A DNA stretch of 14,509 bases from G001797105 sp964528155 (GTDB taxonomy: Bacteria > Chloroflexota > Anaerolineae > Anaerolineales > E44-bin32). The notes beneath the pieces were generated by a model, which did not search any database, was not told where the DNA came from, and was given only the letters and a program-made list of their open reading frames with translations. Of this stretch, positions 1 to 7,019 are shown piece by piece (the first letter of the stretch is position 1; each line of letters begins with the position of its first letter). The stretch covers positions 1 through 14,509 of the forward strand of contig CAZGRL010000089.1 of the NCBI GenBank assembly GCA_964528155.1, in the 5' to 3' direction. The translations under genes were made by a program, and so were the position numbers.

Positions 1-58
1 GGCAGATCGTCGGCCAGATGCGCCTCGACCTCGGCCGCGAAGCGGTTGACCAGCCGAC

Positions 59-88
59 GGGCCCGCCAGGCGGGCCCGATCCCCTTTT
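59..88 (+). terminator. GC-rich hairpin, possible terminator
   Basis: GGGCCCGCC (59-67) is the exact reverse complement of GGCGGGCCC (69-77), and TTTT follows at 85-88. A realistic hairpin would have 7-8 bp and a 3-5 nt loop. The T-tract is short and lies 7 nt after the stem, so this is a weak match to an intrinsic terminator. It could end a plus-strand gene that lies left of the window. Confidence 0.3.
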
Positions 89-285
89 CGGCGGTTCAAG
101 ATGGCTTCTCCGTGCAGGCAAGGCTCGGCCCCCACTCCCTCTTTCCCCCTCCCCCGTCTCATTTCAACATAATCCTGCGAGGGTGAACCACTTGGTCAAC
201 GACCAGAAACAAAGATCAGGATGGAACTGATCCAATGGAGGATACGGAAAGTGTGCGCAAGTCCTAGACTTGTACAGATGAGAGT

Positions 286-310
286 CGTGCTCACAACGAT
301 ACTGAGCACG
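286..310. promoter_or_regulatory. Inverted repeat, candidate operator or leader hairpin
   Basis: CGTGCTCA (286-293) and TGAGCACG (303-310) are perfect 8-bp inverted arms separated by 9 nt. The site lies 21 nt upstream of the AGGAGG of the first protease gene. Its spacing fits a dimeric regulator site spanning about two helical turns, or a hairpin in the mRNA leader. I see no convincing -35/-10 pair next to it; GATACT at 298-303 is the closest to a -10 and would overlap the repeat. Confidence 0.4.
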
Positions 311-330
311 TTCGCGGTATCGATCAAGGC

Positions 331-336
331 AGGAGG
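331..336 (+). promoter_or_regulatory. Shine-Dalgarno AGGAGG that fixes the protease start
   Basis: A consensus AGGAGG lies 6 nt before ATG 343. A TTG at 337 directly abuts it and is too close to be used, and ATG 349 is 12 nt away. The motif therefore favours ATG 343 as the start. Confidence 0.8.
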
Positions 337-342
337 TTGAAC

Positions 343-1272
343 ATGAGTATGCTTTCCGATTTGTCACAAGCGTTGGCCGGAACCGTCCAGTCGGCCGGAA
401 CAAGCGTGGTGCGGGTGGAAGGACGCCGAAGGATCCCAGCCAGCGGGATCGTGTGGTCCGCCGACGGTCTAATCGTCACGGCGCATCACGTGGTTGAGAC
501 GGACGAGGGGATCCAGGTCGGGCTGGCGAATGGCGAGGCCGTCCCGGCCGAACTGGTCGGGCGTGACCACACGACCGATCTCGCGCTCCTCCGGACACAG
601 ACGACCGACCTGAGTGTGCCCACGTGGATGGAAACGGAGGATGTGAAAGTCGGCCATCTTGTTCTGGCCCTCGGCCGCCCCGGGGAATCGGTCCTGGCGA
701 CGATGGGCATCGTCAGCGCACTCAACGGTGGCTGGCGCACGCCGGCGGGCGGGTTGCTCGAGAACTACCTGCAGACGGACGTCGTGATGTACCCCGGTTT
801 CTCGGGAGGCCCGCTGGTCGATGTGGAGGGTCGCGTCGTCGGGCTGAACACTTCAGGCCTGCTGCGCGGGGTGAGCCTGACGATCGGTGTCAAGAGTCTC
901 CGCCAGATATCCGAGATGCTACTGACGCACGGGCGGGTCCGACGCGGTTATTTAGGCGTGAGTGCGCAGCCGGTGCGCCTGCCTGCTGCAGCCCAGGCGG
1001 AGATCGGCCGCGAAGTCGGCCTGCTGCTCGTATCCGTCGAACCTGAAAGCCCGGCCGAGAAAGGCGGTCTCATGCTGGGGGACGTGATCGTTGGAATCGA
1101 AAACGATGCGGTTCAGACGTTGGACGACCTGATGGCGGGGCTGAGCGGGGATCGCATCGGCAAGGCGACGAAAATGACCGTCCTTCGTGGGGGCGTGGCC
1201 ACGCAGGTCAGCGTTGAGCCCGGCGAGCGGCCGGAATGGAGACCGAGATGGAGACGTGGATCGAGAGGCTGA
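343..1272 (+). CDS. HtrA/DegP-like serine protease with PDZ domain
   Basis: This is a trypsin-fold (family S1C-like) serine endopeptidase of 309 aa. The catalytic triad is visible: His49 in TAHHVV, Asp79 in TTDLALL and Ser154 in GFSGGPL. A PDZ domain follows at about residues 200-290 (RGYLGVSAQPV, then SPAEKGGLMLGDVIVGIENDAV), as in HtrA proteins, where it binds exposed C-termini of misfolded clients. Unlike most HtrA proteins it has no signal peptide or membrane anchor, so it is probably cytoplasmic. The C-terminus ends in an Arg/Trp-rich tail (PEWRPRWRRGSRG). ATG 343 is chosen because AGGAGG lies 6 nt before it. The stop overlaps the start of the next protease gene, which implies translational coupling. 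Substrate is unknown. The family call is firm; the physiological role is not. Confidence 0.9.
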   Translation: MSMLSDLSQALAGTVQSAGTSVVRVEGRRRIPASGIVWSADGLIVTAHHVVETDEGIQVGLANGEAVPAELVGRDHTTDLALLRTQTTDLSVPTWMETEDVKVGHLVLALGRPGESVLATMGIVSALNGGWRTPAGGLLENYLQTDVVMYPGFSGGPLVDVEGRVVGLNTSGLLRGVSLTIGVKSLRQISEMLLTHGRVRRGYLGVSAQPVRLPAAAQAEIGREVGLLLVSVEPESPAEKGGLMLGDVIVGIENDAVQTLDDLMAGLSGDRIGKATKMTVLRGGVATQVSVEPGERPEWRPRWRRGSRG

Positions 1273-1859
1273 ACGGCGAACTCGCGGAAATCGTCCAGAA
1301 GGCGCGCCCATCTCTGGCACACATCCGCACCTCTCGGCACGCCGGGGGCTCGGCGACGATCGTGGGCGAGGACGGCCTGCTCGTCACCAATGCTCACATC
1401 GTCAACGGACGCGAGGCGGATGTGACATTCGCCGATGGTCGCATTGCTCGGGCGACCTTGCTCGGATATGACGAAGCCGCCGACCTGGCCGTCTTCAAGG
1501 TCGATGATGGTTCGCTGCCTGCGATCAACCTGGGCGACTCAGGAGCCTTGCGGACGGGGGAGCTCGTCGTCGCCCTGGGCGATCCATGGGGCATCCCCGG
1601 AGCTGCGACGGCTGGGGTTGTGATCGGTGTCGGCGCCGAGTGGCCGGAGATGCCCCCTTCGGGGCGCGAGTGGGTGATTGCCAACCTTCACCTGCGGCCC
1701 GGCAACTCCGGGGGGCCGCTCATCAACATGCACGGTGAACTCGTCGGGATTAACACCATGATGACCGGGCCGGACGTCGGTGTCGCCATACCGGCGCACG
1801 TGATCGATGGCTTCCTGCGTCGGACAGTGAGGGGTGAGCCGGCGGCCTTGATGGTCTAG
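1236..1859 (+). CDS. Trypsin-like serine protease without PDZ domain
   Basis: This is a second S1C-like protease of 207 aa. It consists only of the chymotrypsin-fold domain, with His54 in TNAHIV, Asp83 in AADLAVFKV and Ser158 in GNSGGPL, numbered from ATG 1236. It stops shortly after the domain and carries no PDZ domain, signal peptide or membrane segment. The gene overlaps the upstream protease by 37 nt, or 25 nt if ATG 1248 is used. The latter has GGAG 6 nt before it (1238-1241) and is an equally good start. The overlap suggests the two are made together, perhaps as a hetero-oligomer in which only the partner has PDZ domains; that is inference. The low similarity between the two proteins outside the motifs suggests an old duplication. 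The gene is convergent with the S9 peptidase, with only 24 nt between stops and no clear terminator. Confidence 0.88.
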   Translation: METEMETWIERLNGELAEIVQKARPSLAHIRTSRHAGGSATIVGEDGLLVTNAHIVNGREADVTFADGRIARATLLGYDEAADLAVFKVDDGSLPAINLGDSGALRTGELVVALGDPWGIPGAATAGVVIGVGAEWPEMPPSGREWVIANLHLRPGNSGGPLINMHGELVGINTMMTGPDVGVAIPAHVIDGFLRRTVRGEPAALMV

Positions 1860-1883
1860 TGACTCGCTGTCCCTCACTTGTGA

Positions 1884-3851
1884 TCACTCGGGGAAGTTCT
1901 CGATCTCCACGGGCTCAATCGAATCGCTCAGTTCGAAGCTGAGCATGCGCGAATAGAAATAGAGCTCGGCCTCGAGCGAGCGCTTGATGTTCTCGAACCT
2001 GCGGAACCCGTGCTGCTCGCCTTCGAAGGGGATGTAGGCGAAGGGCAGGCCTTTCGACCTGAGCGCTTCGACCATGATCTCCGCCTGAGAGGGTGGAACG
2101 ATCTTGTCCTCCAGACCCTGGAAAAGAATGACCGGGCACGATATGCGATCGGCGAAATGGATCGGCGATCTTTCCCGGTAGGTCGCTTTGGCTTCGGGGT
2201 ATGGCCCGATCAGGCTGTCCGAGTATCGTGCTTCGAATTTGTGAGTGTCGTGGACGAACGGCTCTAGATCTGCCAGGCCGTAGTAGCTCGCCCCGACGGC
2301 AAAGACATCTCTAAAGGTCAGGGCGCATAGAGTCGTGTAGCCGCCGGCGCTCCCGCCTCGTATGATCAGACGATGGCCGTCGACCTCGCCCTGTTCGGCG
2401 AGGTACAGGGCGGCATTGACACAGTCATCCAAATCGACGACGCCCCACATGCCATTCAGTCGGCGGCGGTACTCGCGCCCATAGCCCGTGCTTCCGCCAT
2501 AGTCAACGTCGGCAACGGCGAAACCGCGGCTGGTCCAGTACTGAATGTCAAGCTGCAAATGCGAGCGGGTCGACGACGTGGGGCCGCCATGGCTGATCAC
2601 GACCAGCGGTGGGCGTTCGCCGTCCATGCCCTCGAAATCTCGGTTGGCCGGCGGATAGAACAACGCGTGCGCAATCGCTCCACCTTCCGACGAGTAGGTG
2701 ATCGATCGGGGGACGGAGAGGAAGCCGCGGTCGACTTCCACCTCGAAGGCATGATGAACAACGGTGAACCGGCCGCTGGCCACGTCGAAATACCGTACGG
2801 ATTGTGGCTCCTTCGGGGAGCCGGATATGACCCAGACGCGATCGCGCTCATCGCACAAGATTTGCGGCGGATAGAAACATGTCAGATCGGTCTCGATCGT
2901 CTCGACCGACTTGGATCCCGGGCGAATCAAGGCCAGGTGGTGGAACCCATTCTGTGAGTAAATGCAGACGATTGTCCCGTCCTGCATGAACGCATAGCGG
3001 TTGTACCCGAGTTTCCACAAGGCAGTTCCGAAGTCGGCTTCCAGGGCTGGCAGCGCCTCGACCTGTCCATCGATCACGCGATATGGCGTCCACCATCCGC
3101 TCCGATCGGAAACGAAGTGGAGCAGTCCGGACAGGCTCCAATCGGGTTGGAAGATCGATTCTTCCGGACCACCGGCTACCTTGACCTCATGGGCCAGTGT
3201 GCCGTCCGGCGCCAGGGAGGCCTGCCAGACTTCCGTTCCATCCCAGGGCATCTGAGGATTGTCCCAGGCGAGCCAGCTCAGCTTTGAGCCGTCCGGGCTG
3301 GGGCGCGGGTACGCGTAGAAGTCCCTCCCGGCAGCGATGATACGCGGCTCGCTCGAGCCGTCCGTCGGGACGGCCACCAACTCGTTGAAGACCGTGCCGT
3401 CATCGAGGTGTCTCTCGCGCACGCTGACAATGATCCGGCCCCCCTGTAGCACTCGGCCGTCGGCATAGCGCAGCCCGCGCGCGGGCGAGGGCTCGGGAGT
3501 GATCGGGATCGGCTCCTGGCCGGGATCGAGGCGATACAATCGCTGGTCGCTGTAGTTGCTGAAAAAGAGTGTGCCCTCGAACGTGCAGATCGAGCCGCCA
3601 CCGTATTCGTGGATCAACGCTCGCGCGTTGTACGCAGATGGCAGAACGTCTGCCACATGGCCGTTCTTGTCACACCGCATGACGACATAACGGGCCCCCT
3701 CCTTCGATCTCATTTCGATCCAGTAGACATTGCCGCCGGAGGCCGCCAAATCATCGAGCGTTCCCGCGGACGATGTCGTGTATGAGGCGACCATTGCGGC
3801 GCTGACCGGCGACGGCCATGAGCCATAGGGAGCTCGTTTCTTGTCTGTCAT
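1884..3851 (-). CDS. S9 family (prolyl oligopeptidase-type) peptidase
   Basis: This 655-aa serine peptidase has the acylaminoacyl/dipeptidyl-peptidase layout: an N-terminal beta-propeller (about residues 30-380, with HEYGGGS typical of the S9C group) and a C-terminal alpha/beta-hydrolase domain. The triad is Ser501 in GGSAGG, Asp582 in GLEDKIVPP and His614 in GEQHGF. HGGP ahead of the nucleophile supplies the oxyanion-hole region. No signal peptide is seen, so it is likely a cytoplasmic exo- or oligopeptidase acting on short peptides. I chose ATG 3851 because AGGAGG (complement of 3862-3867) lies 10 nt upstream. A TTG at 3905 would add 18 residues but lacks a ribosome binding site. It follows mltG by 108 nt on the same strand and could be read through from that operon or have its own promoter. 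Family call secure; exact substrate not. Confidence 0.92.
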   Translation of the reverse strand: MTDKKRAPYGSWPSPVSAAMVASYTTSSAGTLDDLAASGGNVYWIEMRSKEGARYVVMRCDKNGHVADVLPSAYNARALIHEYGGGSICTFEGTLFFSNYSDQRLYRLDPGQEPIPITPEPSPARGLRYADGRVLQGGRIIVSVRERHLDDGTVFNELVAVPTDGSSEPRIIAAGRDFYAYPRPSPDGSKLSWLAWDNPQMPWDGTEVWQASLAPDGTLAHEVKVAGGPEESIFQPDWSLSGLLHFVSDRSGWWTPYRVIDGQVEALPALEADFGTALWKLGYNRYAFMQDGTIVCIYSQNGFHHLALIRPGSKSVETIETDLTCFYPPQILCDERDRVWVISGSPKEPQSVRYFDVASGRFTVVHHAFEVEVDRGFLSVPRSITYSSEGGAIAHALFYPPANRDFEGMDGERPPLVVISHGGPTSSTRSHLQLDIQYWTSRGFAVADVDYGGSTGYGREYRRRLNGMWGVVDLDDCVNAALYLAEQGEVDGHRLIIRGGSAGGYTTLCALTFRDVFAVGASYYGLADLEPFVHDTHKFEARYSDSLIGPYPEAKATYRERSPIHFADRISCPVILFQGLEDKIVPPSQAEIMVEALRSKGLPFAYIPFEGEQHGFRRFENIKRSLEAELYFYSRMLSFELSDSIEPVEIENFPE

Positions 3852-3959
3852 GGGATCGATGCCTCCTTTTTCGTGCACGGCCGACGATCGATTTCCGTCT
3901 TTCAATACCCCACCATCTAATCCCTAGCGGGACGCCCTGCCCTGGCCTCGCATTCGGGC

Positions 3960-5096
3960 TCACGGGCAGGCATTCTGAAGATGTTCCTCAAAAGTGCTGG
4001 CAAAGGCGTGCAGACCTGAGCCGTCGCAAAGCGCCCGGAAGTACAAGTAGTCCGTTTCAGCGGGGAAGGCGACGGCGCGGAGCGCGTCAAGGCCGGGATT
4101 GGCAATCGGCCCCGGTGGCAGCCCCGGATAAGCGTAAGTGTTGTATGGAGAGTCGAAGTCAAGATCGGCAGCATCCAGGGGAGCTTTCCACCAGCTCCCA
4201 TCGGCCTGTTCCCCGAGGGCGTACTGGACCGTGGGATCGGCGTCGAGGTTCATCCCGGCAGATAGACGGTTGAGGAAGACGGAGGCGATCAACGGCCGTT
4301 CGTCGGAGACGATAGCCTCGCGCTCCACGATCGAGGCCAGCGTCACAGCCTGATACAGGCTGAGGCCGTGTGAGGCGAATCCACGACGGATGTCGGAAGT
4401 CACTCTGGCGTCGAAATCTTCCAGCATGAGACGAACGAACTCAGCCGCGGTGGTTGTCGGCGAGAGGCTGTACGTGTCTGGGAAGAGGAACCCCTCAAGC
4501 AGAACTCCGTCCGGTAATTCGTCCGAGATGGACAGACCTTCCGGTCGTGAACTCGCCGCAGACAAGAAGTCGGCGGGGCCGAAGCCCAGCCCGTCCTCGG
4601 GCAAGGAGTCAGCGATCTGCTCGGCGCGCCAGCCTTCAGGGATCGTCAATCCGCTCTGATCCGGCAAGGCCGTCTGCAGCGCCTCGGCGAGCTGGCGGAC
4701 GCTCATCGAACCGCGCAAGGAGTAGTCACCGGCCTTGATCCCCACGTCCAGCCCGCGATAGCGCAGATAGGCGCGGAGAAGGGCTGCATTGCGGACAACG
4801 CCCTCTTGCTGCAGGCGCGTCGCTACGTCTCCTGCGGTCTCACCCGCTGCCACGGCCAGGTCGTATGACACGGTGGAATCTCCGGCAGGGCCGTTGAGCA
4901 GGGGTTCATTTGCGACAAGATAGAGCGAGAGCAGGGTCTTCTGGACAGGATCCAGGTCGGGCCCCGGCGGTCCGAGACCCAGCGCAGCCTGCTGCACTCC
5001 GACAGTCAAGAGCGCGACCAGTCCGCACCCGAGGCAAGCGATGACAAGGATGAAGAACAGCAGCCCACGCCCCGTCCGCCTACGGCCGCCGGGCAT
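3960..5096 (-). CDS. mltG: Endolytic murein transglycosylase MltG (YceG-like)
   Basis: MltG cuts nascent peptidoglycan strands at the outer face of the membrane and so sets glycan length. The 378-aa protein has a basic N-terminus (MPGGRRRTGRG), one transmembrane helix at about residues 12-34 (LLFFILVIACLGCGLVALL), a LysM-like segment (about 75-160) and the YceG catalytic domain. Family motifs include EGFLFPDTY, ASIVERE with the catalytic Glu258, VFLNRL, DPTVQYAL, NTY and GLPPGPIANPG. The ATG at 5096 is preferred because AGGAG sits 7 nt before it and the protein then starts just before the helix. An upstream ATG at 5135 would lie deep in ruvX and adds 13 non-conserved residues. The gene overlaps the ruvX stop by 17 nt, so the two are translationally coupled. 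Confidence 0.95.
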   Translation of the reverse strand: MPGGRRRTGRGLLFFILVIACLGCGLVALLTVGVQQAALGLGPPGPDLDPVQKTLLSLYLVANEPLLNGPAGDSTVSYDLAVAAGETAGDVATRLQQEGVVRNAALLRAYLRYRGLDVGIKAGDYSLRGSMSVRQLAEALQTALPDQSGLTIPEGWRAEQIADSLPEDGLGFGPADFLSAASSRPEGLSISDELPDGVLLEGFLFPDTYSLSPTTTAAEFVRLMLEDFDARVTSDIRRGFASHGLSLYQAVTLASIVEREAIVSDERPLIASVFLNRLSAGMNLDADPTVQYALGEQADGSWWKAPLDAADLDFDSPYNTYAYPGLPPGPIANPGLDALRAVAFPAETDYLYFRALCDGSGLHAFASTFEEHLQNACP

Positions 5097-5472
5097 CCAG
5101 GTACTCCTGCAGGATGACTGCCGCCGCGCGTGCATCCAGATCTGCCCCGCGATGGGTGAGAGAGATCGCGGTCAGTGTCGAGCCGCTTTCATCCCAGGCT
5201 TCGACGGGGAGATCGGTTTCGAGCTTGAGGGCTTCGACCAAGCGTTGGGCACGCCTCGCCTGAGGGCCGAACTGCCCATCCTGGTCGAGCGGGACGCCGA
5301 CGACGATCCGTTCGGCGGCGTGTTCGGCGGCCGTCTCAGCGATCTTGTGTGCATCCATTTGACGGCTCGTGTGACGAATGACCATGAGCGGGCGTGCGAT
5401 CAGTCCGGTGGGATCACTGATCGCCACTCCCAATCGCACTTCTCCGGGGTCGATGGCGAGAACGCGGCTCAT
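5080..5472 (-). CDS. ruvX: Holliday-junction resolvase-like RuvX/YqgF
   Basis: RuvX/YqgF is an RNase H-fold nuclease linked to pre-16S rRNA 5' processing and proposed as a Holliday-junction resolvase. The 130-aa product has the usual family size and acidic motifs: Asp8 in AIDPGEVRLGVAISD, VGVPLDQDG at 58-66, WDES at 93-96, and Asp113 in DARAAAVILQEYLD. ATG 5472 is chosen because the conserved protein begins there (MSRVLAIDPG) and because it forms a 4-nt ATGA overlap with the stop of the upstream gene. A longer reading frame extends to 5538, but those residues are not conserved in the family. A GGGGGA run on the coding strand lies about 8 nt upstream as a possible ribosome binding site. Cytoplasmic. 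Confidence 0.94.
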   Translation of the reverse strand: MSRVLAIDPGEVRLGVAISDPTGLIARPLMVIRHTSRQMDAHKIAETAAEHAAERIVVGVPLDQDGQFGPQARRAQRLVEALKLETDLPVEAWDESGSTLTAISLTHRGADLDARAAAVILQEYLDARRP

Positions 5473-6989
5473 CCACGCGTCCCCCACGGCCAATAGACTG
5501 CAATCCGAACATCGAGCAGAGGCATTCTCGGCCACCACCCCGGATGGAGGCGAATCCGGGGCAGGGCGCCCAACTCGAACTGCCGTGCCAAGACGGTGAC
5601 CGCCCCCGATGGATCCAGGCCGCGCACGAGCTTCTTCGCCAGCGCTGTGTCCAACCGGGGGTAGACCTCACGCCAAACGCGGAGGCGGATGGATGCCGGG
5701 CTGTTCCCAACGCCTGCGGTCGGAGCAGCCTCCTCAAACCCCAGGGAGCCAGGAACGGCTTGGTTCCTCGCCGGCAGGTTCGCATCAAGGCTCTCTTCGG
5801 CGAGTTCGACCATGTCGGATCGGCTGTAGGCGAGTCCGCTGACGATCGCCCGAAGCTGAAGTTTCAAGCTCTCAGTCGGCTGGCCGACTTCGTGATCGAA
5901 TTTCCTCTCGAGCACCTGGCTGATCGTGATCGATGCCGGGGCGAGCACCTCGTCGTTCCGAAGCTCATCACCAAGCGTGTGCTCCGCTTGACTGAGAAGC
6001 ATGCGCCGCACCTCGAGCTCAAGGTCCTGCATATCCCGAGCGGATACACCCGCCTGTGGTCCACTGCGTCCGCCTGACGTTCGCTCTGGGTTTGTGGCCG
6101 AAATCAGGAGACCGATCGAGCCTTCGACCGCGTCGAGCGCGCCCGGAGGAAGATTGCCGGACGGCCCGGGGTCAATCGCCTCGACCTCGACGCTGGCCTG
6201 CGCCCCTTCTTCGGCTTCGAGGGTGACGGCGTGCAGGGTCTGGAAGCGAGCCGACGAAGCATCGTCGCCGGGCCTGACACCTGTTCCGGCCGGGATAGTG
6301 ATCTCATCTCCGCTGAGATTGGTGAATACGACGGTGCCCTTGGCCAGGCCGGATGGTGCCAGAGCGAAGCCGGTCGTCGGAGTGCGAAGCTCGGCCGATA
6401 GAGTGGTCTCGACGCGCCTCGCGGGGAGGCGGCCCTCCGTGGACGTTGCACTCGCGTCGGGGTCAAGCACAAGAGAGAGATCCAGCGACTGACGCTCAGT
6501 TTTCGGTGTCAACACGATGTCCGCAGAGGGGACGACGAAAATGAGCAGGGCGAAGACCGCGGCGATCGACAGTACAAATGCGACCCAGCGAATGAGGCCG
6601 GAGGCGTGCGGCCCGCCGGCCTCTTGATCCAGGACAAGGCGGCGCAGTTCGGCGAGATCGGCTGTTCTCTCGCGGACAGCCGGGCGGCGCGGCTTCCCGT
6701 TCCTGGCCGCGCGCCAACGCTCCTCGGGCAACTCGTCGATTGAATCGAAAACCGGGATGCCCAGATCCGCCGCGTGATCGCGCACCGTCGGATCATGGGT
6801 TACAAGGCCGAGAGTGGCACCGCGATGGCGCGCGGCGCGGGTGATCAGCTTCAGGTCGAGGCGAGAAGCGAGCACACTTCCGCGCCGCGGCCACACGAGC
6901 AGCGCCCGAGGGGCCTGGACCCAGGCCAGCTTCTCGCGTGCCGAGATCTGGTCGTCGCTGGCATCGAGATAGATGATCTGAACTTTCAC
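5469..6989 (-). CDS. Baseplate J/gp47-like single-pass membrane protein
   Basis: The 506-aa protein has three parts. Residues 1-95 form a small alpha/beta domain (MKVQIIYLDASDDQISAREK, then LVWPRRG and LGLVTHDPTVRDHAADLGIPVF) that looks cytoplasmic. Residues 134-153 are one hydrophobic helix (RWVAFVLSIAAVFALLIFVV). The rest is outside the membrane; about 215-310 carries the baseplate-J signature (GTVVFTNLSGDEITIPAGT, FQTLHAVTL, A-rich beta strands, GNLPPGALDAV, NPERTSGG). I recall similar proteins annotated as baseplate J/gp47 family in Chloroflexota chromosomes; no contractile-tail genes are present here, so it is unlikely to be a phage part. Function unknown; an envelope role is inferred from topology and from ruvX/mltG next door. 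The start is GTG 6989, 30 nt after the alaS stop; no strong ribosome binding site is visible. Confidence 0.8.
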   Translation of the reverse strand: MKVQIIYLDASDDQISAREKLAWVQAPRALLVWPRRGSVLASRLDLKLITRAARHRGATLGLVTHDPTVRDHAADLGIPVFDSIDELPEERWRAARNGKPRRPAVRERTADLAELRRLVLDQEAGGPHASGLIRWVAFVLSIAAVFALLIFVVPSADIVLTPKTERQSLDLSLVLDPDASATSTEGRLPARRVETTLSAELRTPTTGFALAPSGLAKGTVVFTNLSGDEITIPAGTGVRPGDDASSARFQTLHAVTLEAEEGAQASVEVEAIDPGPSGNLPPGALDAVEGSIGLLISATNPERTSGGRSGPQAGVSARDMQDLELEVRRMLLSQAEHTLGDELRNDEVLAPASITISQVLERKFDHEVGQPTESLKLQLRAIVSGLAYSRSDMVELAEESLDANLPARNQAVPGSLGFEEAAPTAGVGNSPASIRLRVWREVYPRLDTALAKKLVRGLDPSGAVTVLARQFELGALPRIRLHPGWWPRMPLLDVRIAVYWPWGTRG

Positions 6990-6997
6990 TTGAGAGT

Positions 6998-7012
6998 CCG
7001 GTGAGGCACCGG
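6998..7012 (-). other. Hairpin in the alaS–baseplate-J gap
   Basis: CCGGTG and CACCGG form a perfect 6-bp stem with a 3-nt loop, lying in the 30-nt gap between the alaS stop and the GTG start at 6989. The downstream arm contains the only purine pair near the start, so folding could limit initiation of the second gene. No T-tract follows, so it is not a typical terminator. Confidence 0.4.
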
Positions 7013-7019
7013 CCGTCGA

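Larger units (their letters stand above)
1..342. other. Intergenic/leader region without a confident gene
   Basis: I find no confident gene here. The first ~55 bases have a coding-like GC3 pattern on both strands (plus frame 3, and a minus frame reading LVNRFAAEVEAHLADDL). Neither has a usable start or stop that makes a complete gene, so this may be the edge of a neighbouring gene or a remnant. Bases 59-77 form a GC-rich hairpin. From about 120 to 155 there is a pyrimidine-rich, C-heavy stretch. From about 190 to 342 lies the leader of the downstream protease gene, with inverted repeats at 214-232 and 286-310 and an AGGAGG ribosome binding site at 331-336. Confidence 0.5.

Noticed and set aside
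2373..2957. A 194-codon plus-strand frame
   Set aside because: It is antisense to the S9 peptidase, which has its catalytic triad and propeller motifs in the sense frame.
5469..6989. Remnant of a prophage or contractile injection system
   Set aside because: Only one baseplate-like gene is present, it has a membrane helix, and it is tightly packed in a housekeeping operon with no tail, sheath or portal genes around it.
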